From Massilia sp. METH4 (lineage in GTDB: Bacteria > Pseudomonadota > Gammaproteobacteria > Burkholderiales > Burkholderiaceae_D), in assembly GCF_037094685.1 (NCBI RefSeq), contig NZ_CP146614.1, forward strand, positions 2,356,001 through 2,420,000: 64,000 nt of DNA, read 5' to 3'. This document shows, piece after piece, positions 36,568-45,774 of the stretch (position 1 is the first letter of the stretch; each line of letters begins with the position of its first letter). The translations under genes and the position numbers were made by a program. Below the pieces are notes generated by a model, which ran no database searches, had not been told where the DNA came from, and was given only the letters and a program-made list of their open reading frames with translations.

Positions 36568-36741
36568 TGTCTTCCTCCGTAATCAGTAGACAGATGCCGT
36601 GTCGAAGAGACCGGCTTGCTCGCTTAACGCGGCCTTGTGGAGGGTGGTTGACACGACTTCGGAAAAATGTTGGAAATTGCAAATTCGGCAATGATGCCTC
36701 CCGGTCAGCAATCCCTGCGACAGGCGCCGGTAGGCCCTCTG

Positions 36742-36747
36742 TATAAT
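36742..36747 (+). promoter_or_regulatory. TATAAT -10 box of ubiE
   Basis: A perfect TATAAT lies 31 nt before the ubiE ATG at 36779. The -35 region is weak (a GCGACA-like sequence 19 bp upstream). Its position shows ubiE has its own promoter here and supports ATG 36779 over the in-frame start at 36746. Confidence 0.55.
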
Positions 36748-36778
36748 GCCGGGAGATCAACCCGCCCTACCATCGCTA

Positions 36779-37513
36779 ATGACCAACACCACCCACTTCG
36801 GTTACAAGACCGTCAACGAGGACGAGAAAGTCAAGGAAGTCGCCAAGGTCTTCCATTCCGTCGCCGCCAAGTACGACGTGATGAACGATCTGATGTCCGG
36901 CGGCCTGCACCGCCTCTGGAAGACGTTCACGATCGCCAATGCGGCCGTGCGCCCCGGCATGAAGGTGCTGGACATTGCCGGCGGCACCGGCGACCTGGCG
37001 AAGGCGTTCGCGAAGCAGGCGGGGCCGACGGGCGAAGTGTGGCTCACGGACATCAACGAATCGATGCTGCGGGTGGGCCGCGACCGTCTCTTGAACAAGG
37101 GTCTCGTCACCCCCACCTTGCTGTGTGATGCCGAAAAACTGCCTTTCCCGGACAATTATTTCGACCGGGTCAGCGTGGCGTTCGGCCTGCGCAACATGAC
37201 GCACAAGGACCAGGCGCTGTCGGAAATGCGTCGCGTACTGAAGCCGGGCGGCAAGCTGCTTGTGCTGGAATTCTCGAAGGTGGCCGAGCCCCTGCAGAAG
37301 CCGTACGACGTGTATTCGTTCTCGGTGTTACCGTGGCTGGGCAAGCGGATCGCCAACGACTCGGAAAGCTACCGTTACCTGGCCGAATCGATCCGCATGC
37401 ATCCGGACCAGGAAACGCTGAAGACGATGATGCAGGCGGCAGGACTGGAGCGGGTCCAGTATTACAACCTGACGGCGGGTGTGGCCGCGTTACACACCGG
37501 TATCAAACTGTAA
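36779..37513 (+). CDS. ubiE: Demethylmenaquinone/ubiquinone C-methyltransferase UbiE
   Basis: A 244-residue SAM-dependent methyltransferase that performs C-methylation in ubiquinone (and menaquinone) synthesis. UbiE signatures are [19 protein letters not shown], the SAM-binding [11 protein letters not shown] (about 66-76), [14 protein letters not shown] and [14 protein letters not shown]. It opens the ubiE-Tim44-ubiJ-ubiB run. In related genomes it directly follows the DUF971 gene; here 11 kb of accessory DNA intervenes and a promoter lies just ahead. Confidence 0.95.
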   Translation: MTNTTHFGYKTVNEDEKVKEVAKVFHSVAAKYDVMNDLMSGGLHRLWKTFTIANAAVRPGMKVLDIAGGTGDLAKAFAKQAGPTGEVWLTDINESMLRVGRDRLLNKGLVTPTLLCDAEKLPFPDNYFDRVSVAFGLRNMTHKDQALSEMRRVLKPGGKLLVLEFSKVAEPLQKPYDVYSFSVLPWLGKRIANDSESYRYLAESIRMHPDQETLKTMMQAAGLERVQYYNLTAGVAALHTGIKL

Positions 37514-37528
37514 AGCTAGGACACAGCC

Positions 37529-38524
37529 ATGAAACTGAAAAAACTCCTGGTCGGCGCCACCCTGGCGCTGGCCGCCATTTCGATGACGGCGGAGCTGGCC
37601 GCCCGCCCGATGGGCGGTGGCAAGTCGTTCGGCCGCCAGTCGCAAAACGTGAAGAACATGGCGCCGCGCCAGGCACAACCGGCCACGCCGCAACAGCAGC
37701 AGGCGGCCCGTCCGGCCACCCAGCCGACGCCGGCGCCGGCCATGCCGGCCAAGAAGCCGAGCATGTGGAAGGGTATCCTTGGCGGCGCACTGCTGGGCCT
37801 CGGCCTGGGCGCGCTGCTGTCGCACCTGGGCATCGGCGGTGCGCTGGCCAGCGCGATCGGCACGATCCTCACGTTTGCCCTGATCGCCGCGGCCATCTTC
37901 TTCATCTGGCGCCTGATCAAGGGCAAGGGTAACCGTGCCCAGCCCGCGGCCGCGTATGCCGGTGGTTTCGGCGGCAATAATGGCGGTAACGGCAGCTTCG
38001 GCGGCGGCGGCTTTGGTAATGCCACGCCGCAGGGTGGCTCGGCTACCCCGGAAATCGGTTCGCGCCTGCAGCCTTCGGCCTTCCAGCCGGCTTCCTCGGG
38101 TATCGACCTGAACAAGCCGACCGCCCAGGCACCGCACCAGCAGTGGGGCGTGCCGGCCGACTTCGACCAGGCCGCGTTCCTGCGCCATGCCAAGGGTAAT
38201 TTCATCCGCCTGCAAGCGGCTTGGGACAAGAGCGATATCAACGATATCCGCGAATTCACCACGCCGGAAGTGTTCGCCGAACTGCGCATGCAGATCCAGG
38301 AACGCGGCGGCAAGGATGACTACACGGACGTGGTCGAGATCGAAGCGGAACTGCTGGGCATCGAAAACAATGGCGGCGATTACCTCGCTTCCGTGCAATT
38401 CACCGGCCGCATCAAGCCCGCGCCGGATGCGCTGCCCGAGCCGTTCAACGAAGTGTGGAACCTGGTCAAGCCCGTCAATGGCAATGCCGGCTGGTTGCTC
38501 GCGGGCATTCAGCAGGTCGCTTAA
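37529..38524 (+). CDS. Tim44-like domain membrane protein
   Basis: A 331-residue protein with an N-terminal signal/anchor (KKLLVGATLALAAISMTAELAA), a Gln/Pro/Ala-rich stretch, two adjacent hydrophobic segments (about 86-130, ILGGALLGLGLGALLSHLG and TFALIAAAIFFIW), a Gly/Asn-rich linker and a C-terminal Tim44-like domain (about 210-331, AAWDKSDINDIREFTTPEVFAELR). The domain is related to the mitochondrial import motor protein, but its bacterial role is unclear. The conserved position between ubiE and ubiJ suggests a membrane-associated part in quinone metabolism, by inference. Confidence 0.88.
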   Translation: MKLKKLLVGATLALAAISMTAELAARPMGGGKSFGRQSQNVKNMAPRQAQPATPQQQQAARPATQPTPAPAMPAKKPSMWKGILGGALLGLGLGALLSHLGIGGALASAIGTILTFALIAAAIFFIWRLIKGKGNRAQPAAAYAGGFGGNNGGNGSFGGGGFGNATPQGGSATPEIGSRLQPSAFQPASSGIDLNKPTAQAPHQQWGVPADFDQAAFLRHAKGNFIRLQAAWDKSDINDIREFTTPEVFAELRMQIQERGGKDDYTDVVEIEAELLGIENNGGDYLASVQFTGRIKPAPDALPEPFNEVWNLVKPVNGNAGWLLAGIQQVA

Positions 38525-38575
38525 GCCGTCCGTAACCATCGTGCAGGGTTAATCCCCTGCAAACTGGTAAGATCG

Positions 38576-38610
38576 AAACCGCCCGGATTTCCTGGGCGGT
38601 TTTGTTTTTT
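38576..38610 (+). terminator. Rho-independent terminator between the Tim44-like gene and ubiJ
   Basis: A 9-bp stem AAACCGCCC / GGGCGGTTT with a 9-nt loop is followed by TTGTTTTTTT. A smaller hairpin (GCAGGG/CCCTGC, 38542-38559) stands before it. It implies that ubiJ-ubiB is at least partly uncoupled from ubiE. Confidence 0.75.
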
Positions 38611-38629
38611 TGCGCCCCAAAAAATTCAC

Positions 38630-39292
38630 ATGTTCCCATTCTCTAATGCGTTGCCGGCCCTGTCGATGCCGGCCGCCGCCACGATCAACCACCTGCTGGC
38701 ACAGGAAGCCTGGGCCAGAGCCGAGTTGAAGCAGTATGCCGGCAAGGTGGCCCGCATCGACGCTTCGCCGGTCGAATTACGGTTGCGCGTCGCCGCCGAC
38801 GGCATGGTCGAAGCGGCCGGCGCCGAGCATCCGGCTGCCTCCGTCACGATCCGCCTGAAATTGTCGGACCTGCCGCTGATCGCGCAAAACCGCGAGCGCG
38901 CGTTCTCTTATGTGCAGATCGAAGGCGATGCCGAGTTCGCCAACGCGATTTCCCGGCTGTCGCAATCGCTGCGCTGGGAAGCAGAGCACGACCTGGAAAA
39001 GCTGGTCGGTGCCGTGGCGGCGGTGCGTCTCGTCGAGGGCGCGAAAGCGGCGCTTGCCTCCCTGAAAAATGGGCAGCGCAAGGTGACGGAAAACGTCGCC
39101 GAGTATTTCCTCGAAGAAGACCCGGTGCTGGTGCGCCCCGTGACGGCCCAGGCGTTCGCCGCCGACGTGACGCGCTTGCGTGACGATGTCGAGCGTTTCG
39201 CCAAGCGGCTGGAAAAGCTGGAACAGAAGTTCAACAATAAGTCCAATCAAGGCGTCAACCAAGGCGTCAACCAAGGCGCAGCCCCTCGATGA
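38630..39292 (+). CDS. ubiJ: Ubiquinone biosynthesis accessory factor UbiJ (SCP2 domain)
   Basis: A 220-residue protein with an N-terminal SCP2 sterol-carrier-like lipid-binding domain (about 12-115) and a C-terminal coiled-coil (about 170-205, [20 protein letters not shown]). UbiJ organises the soluble Ubi complex around the lipid intermediate. The C-terminus ends in a tandem NQGV repeat encoded by a 12-bp direct repeat (39246-39280), so tail length may vary between strains. The stop codon overlaps the ubiB ATG (ATGA). Confidence 0.88.
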   Translation: MFPFSNALPALSMPAAATINHLLAQEAWARAELKQYAGKVARIDASPVELRLRVAADGMVEAAGAEHPAASVTIRLKLSDLPLIAQNRERAFSYVQIEGDAEFANAISRLSQSLRWEAEHDLEKLVGAVAAVRLVEGAKAALASLKNGQRKVTENVAEYFLEEDPVLVRPVTAQAFAADVTRLRDDVERFAKRLEKLEQKFNNKSNQGVNQGVNQGAAPR

Positions 39293-40857
39293 TCCTGAAA
39301 TTCGTTCGCCTGTTCAAAATCCTGCGTGTGATCGTCAAGTATGGCCTGGACGAGATCGCTATCTCCGGTTTCGATAAACCCGGCATCAACCGCTTCTTCG
39401 ACACGGCTTTTTTCTGGCGCAATATCTCGACGGCGCGCGCGATCCGCCTGCGCCTGGCGCTGGAGGAGTTGGGGCCCATCTTCGTCAAGCTGGGGCAGGT
39501 GCTGTCCACCCGCAGCGACCTGATCCCGCCGGACATCGTGGCCGAGCTGTCCAAGCTGCAGGACCGCGTGCCGCCGTTCGACAGCGAACTGGCCATGCTG
39601 CAGATCGAGCGCTCGCTGGGCGCCCCTCCCGACCAGCTGTTCGCGCGCTTCGAGCGGGTGCCGGTCGCCTCCGCCTCGATCGCCCAGGTGCACTTTGCCG
39701 CGCTGCCCGACGGCACGCCTGTCGCCGTCAAGGTGCTGCGGCCGGGCATGAAAAAACTCATCGACGAGGACGTGGCGCTGATGAACCTGGCCGCCGACGT
39801 CATCAACCGGCTGTGGAAGGATGCTCACCGGCTGAAGATGAAGGAGGTGGTGGCCGAATTCGACAAATACCTGCACGACGAACTGGACCTGATGCGCGAA
39901 GCCGCGAACGCCGCCCAGCTGCGCCGCAACTTCGCCGATTCGAACCTGCTGATGGTGCCCGAGATGTACTGGGACTATTGCTCGAGCGACGTCATCACGA
40001 TGGAGCGGATGAGCGGCATTCCCGTCTCGCAGATCGACCGGCTGGTGGAGGCGGGCGTCGACCTGAAGAAGCTGGGCAGCGATGGCGTGGAAATCTTCTT
40101 CACGCAGGTGTTCCGCGACGGCTTTTTTCATGCCGACATGCATCCGGGCAATATCCTCGTGTCGATCGACCCGGCCACGTTCGGCCGCTACATCGCGCTG
40201 GACTTCGGCATCGTGGGCACGCTGAACGATTACGACAAGGATTACCTGTCGCAGAACTTCCTGGCCTTCTTCCGCCGCGACTACAAGCGGGTGGCCGAGG
40301 CGCACATCGAATCGGGCTGGGCGCCGAAGAACACCCGTGTCGACGAGCTGGAAGCGGCCGTGCGCGCCTGTTGCGAACCGATCTTCGACCGGCCCTTGAA
40401 GGACATCTCGTTCGGCCAGATTTTGCTACGCTTGTTCCAGACGTCGCGCCGCTTCAATGTCGAGGTGCAGCCCCAGCTCGTGCTGTTGCAGAAGACGCTC
40501 CTGAACATCGAGGGCATGGGCCGCGTGCTGGACCCGGACCTGGACCTGTGGAAGACCGCCAGGCCCCACCTGGAGCGCTGGGTGTCGGAGCAGGTGGGCT
40601 GGCGCGGCCTGGTGGACAAGCTGAAGGCGGAAGCGCCCCGTTACTCGCATATCCTGCCCCAGCTGCCGCGGCTCACCCACCAGGCGCTCACGGCGATGAG
40701 CGAGCGCGACGACACCACCAACGAGCTGCTGCGGCGGCTCACGGAAGAACAACGCCGCACCAACCGTTTGCTGAGCTTTTTCGTTTATTTCGTCGGCGCC
40801 TTCGTGGCCGGGGCCATCGGTTTCCAGGCCTGGCTGCGCTGGCATGGAGTACTGTGA
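39289..40857 (+). CDS. ubiB: Ubiquinone biosynthesis regulatory protein kinase UbiB
   Basis: A 522-residue ABC1/ADCK/UbiB atypical kinase. The KxGQ motif is [11 protein letters not shown] (about 66), an Ala-rich nucleotide loop is [10 protein letters not shown], and the catalytic region is [12 protein letters not shown] with DFG-like DFGIVGTL. The C-terminus has a hydrophobic anchor (about 495-518). UbiB is an ATPase/kinase needed for ubiquinone synthesis, possibly by extracting lipid intermediates from the membrane. It overlaps ubiJ by 4 nt. Confidence 0.94.
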   Translation: MILKFVRLFKILRVIVKYGLDEIAISGFDKPGINRFFDTAFFWRNISTARAIRLRLALEELGPIFVKLGQVLSTRSDLIPPDIVAELSKLQDRVPPFDSELAMLQIERSLGAPPDQLFARFERVPVASASIAQVHFAALPDGTPVAVKVLRPGMKKLIDEDVALMNLAADVINRLWKDAHRLKMKEVVAEFDKYLHDELDLMREAANAAQLRRNFADSNLLMVPEMYWDYCSSDVITMERMSGIPVSQIDRLVEAGVDLKKLGSDGVEIFFTQVFRDGFFHADMHPGNILVSIDPATFGRYIALDFGIVGTLNDYDKDYLSQNFLAFFRRDYKRVAEAHIESGWAPKNTRVDELEAAVRACCEPIFDRPLKDISFGQILLRLFQTSRRFNVEVQPQLVLLQKTLLNIEGMGRVLDPDLDLWKTARPHLERWVSEQVGWRGLVDKLKAEAPRYSHILPQLPRLTHQALTAMSERDDTTNELLRRLTEEQRRTNRLLSFFVYFVGAFVAGAIGFQAWLRWHGVL

Positions 40858-41475
40858 ATGCCCGAATTCGACACGCGCGACCCTCTCGATCCCAGCTTCT
40901 GGGATGAACGCTTTGCCCGGCAATTCATGCCGTGGGATGCCGGCGGCATTCCGGAACAGTTGCGCACGCTGGTGGCCTCGCGCGACGCGGCCGCCGATGC
41001 CGACATCGTGCCGCCGGTGGCGCTGATCCCCGGCGCCGGCTCCGCCTACGAGCTCGACCTGATGTGCGAGGCGGGCTGGGACGCGACGGCGATCGACTTT
41101 TCGCCGAATGCCGTGGCGCGGGCGCGCAAGGTCGTGCGCCGCTGGCCGGAGCGGGTCGTGCAAGCCGATTTCTTCAGCTACCAGCCGGAAAAGAAGCTCG
41201 ACGTGATCTATGAGCGCGCCTTCCTGTGCGCCATGCCGCCCGAGCATCACGCCCGCGTGGTGCAGCGCTGGGCCGCGCTGCTGCCGCACGACGGCCTGCT
41301 GGCCGGCTACTTCTTCTTCGGCGACGCCGGCAAGGGTCCCCCCTTCGCCATCGCCCGCGCCGAGCTCGACGCGCTGCTGGCGCCGCACTTCACGCTCGTG
41401 GAAGACGAGCCCGTTCCCGACTCGCTGCCCGTGTTCGAAGGCAAGGAGCGGTGGATGGAGTGGCGGCGGCGCTGA
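40858..41475 (+). CDS. Thiopurine S-methyltransferase-like SAM methyltransferase
   Basis: A 205-residue methyltransferase. The N-terminal FWDERFARQFMPWDAGGIPEQL and the SAM-binding IPGAGSAYELDLMCEAGWDATAIDFSPNAV are characteristic of the TPMT family, as are FLCAMPPEHHARVVQRWAALL and LAGYFFFGD. Bacterial members methylate thiols, selenium or tellurium compounds. ATG 40858 immediately follows the ubiB stop, indicating one operon. A repeat array follows. Confidence 0.85.
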   Translation: MPEFDTRDPLDPSFWDERFARQFMPWDAGGIPEQLRTLVASRDAAADADIVPPVALIPGAGSAYELDLMCEAGWDATAIDFSPNAVARARKVVRRWPERVVQADFFSYQPEKKLDVIYERAFLCAMPPEHHARVVQRWAALLPHDGLLAGYFFFGDAGKGPPFAIARAELDALLAPHFTLVEDEPVPDSLPVFEGKERWMEWRRR

Positions 41476-41481
41476 AAACCC

Positions 41482-41617
41482 GTGACAGGCACCGATTTTC
41501 CAGAAACATTTCTCCAGAACCGGTGACAGGCACCGGGGTTTTGGAAATATTTCTTCAGAAGCGGTGACAGGCACCGGGTTTTTGGAAACATTTCTCGAAA
41601 ATCGGAGCCTGTCACCG
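41482..41617. repeat. 41-bp-period direct repeat array, GTGACAGGCACC type
   Basis: GTGACAGGCACC occurs at 41482, 41523 and 41564, exactly 41 bp apart. Each is followed by CG, a T-rich run and GAAA(C/T)ATTTCT. An inverted copy (GAGCCTGTCACC at 41606-41617, then GGTTTTC) closes the array. The spacers are conserved rather than unique, so it is not CRISPR. It lies between the methyltransferase and FmdB genes. Confidence 0.88.
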
Positions 41618-41660
41618 GTTTTCTGCGCCCGCCGGCAACGTTGTGTCCGCAAAAACACTC

Positions 41661-41666
41661 TATAAT
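41661..41666 (+). promoter_or_regulatory. TATAAT -10 box ahead of the FmdB gene
   Basis: A perfect TATAAT lies 33 nt before ATG 41700. A TTGTGT at 41641 is 14 bp upstream, too close for a normal -35. Shine-Dalgarno GCGGAG is at 41688-41693. Confidence 0.5.
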
Positions 41667-41699
41667 TCAGGGTTTTTGATGTTTTTTGCGGAGTAAAAG

Positions 41700-41987
41700 A
41701 TGCCTATCTACGCTTACCGCTGCGAGGAATGTGGCTTTACCAAGGATGTGCTGCAAAAGATCTCCGATCCGCAGCTCACGGAATGCCCTTCCTGCGGCAA
41801 GTCCACCTTCAAGAAGCAATTGACCGCGGCCGGCTTTCAGTTGAAAGGCACCGGCTGGTATGTGACCGATTTCCGTGGCGGCAATGCGCCAGCCACCGGC
41901 GTGGCCGGAGGTTCGGCCAAGAGCGACACGGCGAAATCCGACACATCGCCCGCCCCGGCGCCGGCCCCTGCCGGCGACAAGCCATAA
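41700..41987 (+). CDS. FmdB family zinc-ribbon protein
   Basis: A 95-residue protein with the FmdB/CxxC_CXXC zinc ribbon: CEEC near residues 8-11 and CPSC near 31-34 bind one Zn, followed by KSTFKKQLTAAGFQLKGTGWYVTDF. The C-terminal third is a low-complexity Ser/Ala/Pro tail. FmdB was first described as a regulator of formamidase, but most members are of unknown role. It is linked to DUF502 and aspS, a conserved betaproteobacterial arrangement. Confidence 0.88.
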   Translation: MPIYAYRCEECGFTKDVLQKISDPQLTECPSCGKSTFKKQLTAAGFQLKGTGWYVTDFRGGNAPATGVAGGSAKSDTAKSDTSPAPAPAPAGDKP

Positions 41988-41994
41988 GGCGCCG

Positions 41995-42591
41995 ATGAAC
42001 CTGATACGCAAGTGCTTCCTGACGGGCCTCCTGGTCCTGGTGCCTCTGGCCATCACGGTCTGGGTGCTGAATATCATCATCAGCACCCTGGACCAGTCGC
42101 TGCTGTTCGTCCCGCAGCGCTGGCAGCCGAGCAACCTGGTGGGGTTCGACATCCCCGGCTTCGGGGCGATCCTCACCATCGTCATCGTGTTCGTCGTTGG
42201 CTTGCTGGCCAACAACCTGATCGGCAACTACATCCTGCGGTTGTGGGAAAAGTTGCTGCACCGTATTCCTGTCGTGAGTTCGCTGTACGGCAGCGTGAAG
42301 CAGGTGTCGGACACGCTGTTCTCGTCCTCCGGCAATGCCTTCCGCAAGGCCGTGCTGATTCCTTATCCGCACGCGAACTCGTACACGATCGGGTTCCTGA
42401 CGGGCGCCCCGGGTGGCGACGTGAAAAACCACCTGGTGGGAGACTACGTGTCCGTGTATGTGCCGACGACGCCGAACCCGACCTCCGGCTTCTTCCTCAT
42501 GATGGCGCGTGAAAACGTGGTGGAGCTCGACATGACGGTCGATGCCGCCCTGAAGTACATCGTATCGATGGGCGTGGTGGCGCCGGAATGA
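41995..42591 (+). CDS. DUF502 family membrane protein
   Basis: A 198-residue protein with two N-terminal membrane helices (about 5-27 and 57-80) and a conserved cytoplasmic domain. LVGFDIPGFG, RIPVVSSLYGSVKQVSDTLFSS, FRKAVLIPYPHANSYTIGFLTG and VPTTPNPTSGFFLMM are DUF502 hallmarks. The start is ATG 41995, 7 nt after the FmdB stop; the frame is open further upstream inside fmdB but that part is a shadow. Function unknown. Confidence 0.88.
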   Translation: MNLIRKCFLTGLLVLVPLAITVWVLNIIISTLDQSLLFVPQRWQPSNLVGFDIPGFGAILTIVIVFVVGLLANNLIGNYILRLWEKLLHRIPVVSSLYGSVKQVSDTLFSSSGNAFRKAVLIPYPHANSYTIGFLTGAPGGDVKNHLVGDYVSVYVPTTPNPTSGFFLMMARENVVELDMTVDAALKYIVSMGVVAPE

Positions 42592-42643
42592 TGCGCCCCC
42601 ATCACTCGCCCGAGTAAACAATCAACCCTGAAGAGAAATAACC

Positions 42644-44449
42644 ATGTCTATGCGTACTCATTACTGCGGGCTCACCACCGAAGCCCTGCTGGGCCAAACC
42701 GTCAGCCTGTGCGGCTGGGTGCACCGTCGCCGCGACCACGGCGGCGTGATCTTCATCGACCTGCGCGACCGTGAAGGCCTGGTGCAGATCGTCTGCAATC
42801 CCGAGCAGGCCGAGGTGTTCAAGACGGCCGAGTCCGTGCGTAACGAGTACTGCCTGCGCGTGACCGGCGTGGTGAAGGACCGCCTGGCCGGTACCGTCAA
42901 CAACAACCTGAAGTCCGGCAAGATCGAAGTGATCTGCTCGCAGCTGGAAGTGCTGAACCCGTCCGTGGCCGTGCCGTTCCAGCTGGACGACGACAACCTG
43001 TCCGAAACCACCCGCCTGACGCACCGCGTGCTGGACCTGCGCCGCCCGCAGATGCAGAACAACCTGCGCCTGCGCTACAAGGTCACGATGGAAGTGCGCA
43101 AGTACCTCGACGAGCTGGGCTTCATCGACATCGAGACGCCGACCCTGACCAAGTCCACGCCGGAAGGCGCGCGCGACTACCTGGTACCGTCGCGCGTGAA
43201 CGCCGGCCAGTTCTTCGCGCTGCCGCAGTCGCCGCAGCTGTTCAAGCAGCTGCTGATGGTCGCCAACTTCGACCGCTACTACCAGATCACCAAGTGCTTC
43301 CGCGACGAAGACCTGCGCGCCGACCGCCAGCCGGAATTCACGCAGATCGACTGCGAAACCTCGTTCCTGAACGAGCAGGAAATCCGCGACCTGTTCGAAG
43401 ACATGATCCGCAAGGTGTTCAAGAACACCCTGTCGATCGACCTGCCGAACCCGTTCCCGGTGATGGACTTCGCCACCGCGATGGGCCTGTACGGCTCGGA
43501 CAAGCCGGACATGCGCGTGAAGCTTCAGTTCACCGAGCTGACCGACGTGATGAAGAACGTCGACTTCAAGGTGTTCTCCGCTGCCGCCAACCTGCCGAAC
43601 GGCCGCGTGGTCGGCATGCGCGTGCCGAAGGGTGCCGAGATGCCGCGTTCGGAAATCGACGCGTACACCCAGTTCGTTGCCATCTACGGCGCCAAGGGCC
43701 TGGCCTACATCAAGGTCAATGAAAAGGCCAAGGGCCGCGACGGCCTGCAATCGCCGATCGTGAAGAACATCAACGACGAAGCGCTGGCGCAAATCCTGGA
43801 ACTGACGGGCGCGCAAGACGGCGACCTGATCTTCTTCGGCGCGGACAAGGCCAAGGTGGTCAATGACGCGATCGGCGCGCTGCGCGTGAAGATCGGCCAC
43901 AGCGAATTCGGCAAGAAGAACGGCCTGTTCGACGACGTGTGGGCACCGCTGTGGGTGATCGACTTCCCGATGTTCGAGTACGACGAGGAAGACGACCGCT
44001 GGACCGCCACGCACCACCCGTTCACGGCGCCGAAGGATGGCCACGAAGACATGCTCGAAACCGACCCGGGCGCCTGCCTGGCGAAGGCCTACGACATGGT
44101 GCTGAACGGCTGGGAGCTGGGCGGCGGTTCGATCCGTATCCACCGCGAGGAAGTGCAGTCGAAGGTATTCCGCGCGCTGAAGATCGGCGCCGAGGAAGCG
44201 CGCCTGAAGTTCGGCTTCCTGCTGGACGCGCTGCAGTACGGCGCCCCGCCGCATGGCGGCCTGGCGTTCGGCCTGGACCGTATCGTGACGCTGATGACGA
44301 AGTCGGACTCGATCCGCGACGTGATCGCCTTCCCGAAGACCCAGCGCGCGCAAGACCTGCTGACGCACGCTCCTTCCGAAGTAGACGAAAAGCAACTGCG
44401 CGAGCTGCATATCCGCCTGCGCGCCGCCGAGCCGAAGGTGGCTGGCTAA
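42644..44449 (+). CDS. aspS: Aspartyl-tRNA synthetase
   Basis: A 601-residue class II aminoacyl-tRNA synthetase. It has an OB-fold anticodon-binding domain (about 1-105), class II motifs 1-3 (motif 2 [18 protein letters not shown], motif 3 [14 protein letters not shown]) and a bacterial GAD insertion (about 285-420). Betaproteobacterial enzymes are often non-discriminating and also charge tRNA-Asn; whether this one does cannot be told from sequence alone. It is followed by a strong terminator. Confidence 0.96.
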   Translation: MSMRTHYCGLTTEALLGQTVSLCGWVHRRRDHGGVIFIDLRDREGLVQIVCNPEQAEVFKTAESVRNEYCLRVTGVVKDRLAGTVNNNLKSGKIEVICSQLEVLNPSVAVPFQLDDDNLSETTRLTHRVLDLRRPQMQNNLRLRYKVTMEVRKYLDELGFIDIETPTLTKSTPEGARDYLVPSRVNAGQFFALPQSPQLFKQLLMVANFDRYYQITKCFRDEDLRADRQPEFTQIDCETSFLNEQEIRDLFEDMIRKVFKNTLSIDLPNPFPVMDFATAMGLYGSDKPDMRVKLQFTELTDVMKNVDFKVFSAAANLPNGRVVGMRVPKGAEMPRSEIDAYTQFVAIYGAKGLAYIKVNEKAKGRDGLQSPIVKNINDEALAQILELTGAQDGDLIFFGADKAKVVNDAIGALRVKIGHSEFGKKNGLFDDVWAPLWVIDFPMFEYDEEDDRWTATHHPFTAPKDGHEDMLETDPGACLAKAYDMVLNGWELGGGSIRIHREEVQSKVFRALKIGAEEARLKFGFLLDALQYGAPPHGGLAFGLDRIVTLMTKSDSIRDVIAFPKTQRAQDLLTHAPSEVDEKQLRELHIRLRAAEPKVAG

Positions 44450-44459
44450 GAAGTGGAGA

Positions 44460-44481
44460 GGGCGCCGAGGCGCCCTTTTTT
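44460..44481 (+). terminator. Rho-independent terminator after aspS
   Basis: A 7-bp stem GGGCGCC / GGCGCCC with a GA loop is followed by six T, 10 nt after the stop codon. Confidence 0.85.
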
Positions 44482-44504
44482 ACATCCGCGGCGGAAGATC
44501 CGCA

Positions 44505-44672
44505 GGGGTCTGTCCCCGGTAAGTGTCGGCGCTTGTGCTTGCAGGCAGCGCTGCGAGGGGACTGACCCCGGTTTTTGCTTGAGCCAACGGCGCGCTGGCA
44601 GAAAACCGGGGTCAGTTCCCTTGAAGCGCCGACAGCGAGCGCGAAGGCCCGCACTTACCGGGGACAGACCCC
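44505..44672. repeat. Nested inverted repeat with GGGGTC/GGGGAC cores
   Basis: The outer arms are a perfect 21-bp inverted repeat: GGGGTCTGTCCCC then GGTAAGTG at 44505-44525, and its complement at 44652-44672. The inner arms are 20 bp with one mismatch: AGGGGACTGACCCC then GGTTTT at 44556-44575, and its complement at 44602-44621. A middle pair GTCGGCGCTT/AAGCGCCGAC also matches, so the 168 bp could fold into one long structure. It lies between aspS and nudB. Confidence 0.9.
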
Positions 44673-44708
44673 AGCGGATCCACCGCCGCTCGAGACCTCG
44701 AGCTGCCG

Positions 44709-45170
44709 ATGAACAAACCCCCAAAAATCCCCATCTCCGTCCTGGTCGTCATCCACACCCCCGACCTGGAAGTGCTGCTGATCGAACGCGCCGGCCACCC
44801 TGGCTTCTGGCAATCGGTCACCGGCTCGCTGGACGCCGTCGACGAGCCCTTGCTGGCCACGGCCACGCGCGAGCTGTTCGAGGAAACCGGCATCGTTGCC
44901 GATGGCGACCGAATCGTGTTGCGCGACTGGCAGATGTCGAATGTGTACGAGATCTACCCGATCTGGCGCCACCGCTATGCGCCCGGCATCACGCACAACA
45001 CGGAGCACGTGTTCAGCGTGGAGGTGCCGCGCGACGTGCCCGTGATGCTGTCGCCGCGCGAGCACACGGCCCATGTGTGGCTGCCCTGGCTGGAAGCCGC
45101 GGACAAATGCTTTTCCGCCTCGAACGCCGAGGCAATCCTGCAATTGCCGCGCGTGCTGGGGAAGCGCTAA
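44709..45170 (+). CDS. nudB: Dihydroneopterin triphosphate diphosphatase (NudB, Nudix)
   Basis: A 153-residue Nudix hydrolase that removes pyrophosphate from dihydroneopterin triphosphate in folate synthesis. The Nudix box is GSLDAVDEPLLATATRELFEETGI (about 37-60); it has one residue more than the classical spacing before the first Glu, a variation I also associate with betaproteobacterial NudB. Position next to aspS is the same as in E. coli, which supports the specific call. Confidence 0.88.
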   Translation: MNKPPKIPISVLVVIHTPDLEVLLIERAGHPGFWQSVTGSLDAVDEPLLATATRELFEETGIVADGDRIVLRDWQMSNVYEIYPIWRHRYAPGITHNTEHVFSVEVPRDVPVMLSPREHTAHVWLPWLEAADKCFSASNAEAILQLPRVLGKR

Positions 45171-45177
45171 GCAGCCT

Positions 45178-45534
45178 TTAAAGGGTAGGCCGCCGCGAGC
45201 GCTGCAGCTGCGCCACCAGCAGCGCGATGCCGGCGGCGGCCAGCAGCGGCAGGTTGGCCGGCTCCGAGACTGACGCCGCCTGGGCCGGGCTGTCTGCCGG
45301 CAAGGCGATGTCTCCGCTGGCTCCATAGATGAGCTGGGTCACGAGGCTGTTGCCGGCGTCAAGCCCTGCCAGGGCTGCGGGTTTGCCAAACGCATTCGTT
45401 TCGGACAGCACGATGTGTGGCACTGCCGGGTCGGCCGGCGCTTCGCCGCCGCCAGGCGCCATCGCCAATGCGGACGCCGATGCCAGTGTTGCCAGTGCAG
45501 TGCAAAAAGTGGTGCAGAACGTCTTGATCGCCAT
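45178..45534 (-). CDS. Small PEP-CTERM-type secreted protein
   Basis: A 118-residue protein with an N-terminal signal peptide (about 1-25, ending ASALAMA), a short mature region, and a C-terminal sorting signal: SEPANLPLLAAAGIALL followed by a basic QRSRRP. This is the tripartite PEP-CTERM pattern (here with SEP in place of PEP) recognised by exosortase. Such proteins are anchored or released at the surface, often with exopolysaccharide. ATG 45534 has a strong GGGAGG Shine-Dalgarno. The exosortase is not in the window. Confidence 0.75.
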   Translation of the reverse strand: MAIKTFCTTFCTALATLASASALAMAPGGGEAPADPAVPHIVLSETNAFGKPAALAGLDAGNSLVTQLIYGASGDIALPADSPAQAASVSEPANLPLLAAAGIALLVAQLQRSRRPTL

Positions 45535-45774
45535 CTTGCCCTCCCGTTCGAGTCAGTGGTCTTATGGAATGTCTCCTTGTGGTTTCCACTATAGCGATAT
45601 CCCGGCTTTTCGCGCCAGCCTATCGTGCGCTGATCACACAATTGAGTGCGGGATGAGGCAAACGAGCCACTGTCCGGGCTACACTGCCGGACTGAGCGGT
45701 TCGAGACTGCAATCGTGTCCCCGGCGCACGATTGCTCAGGAAGAAAGAGCACGGTTGGCGCTAGAATGGCTTTC

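Noticed and set aside
41482..41617. Possible CRISPR array
   Set aside because: Repeats are 12-14 bp with conserved, not unique, spacers and only three units; no cas genes nearby.
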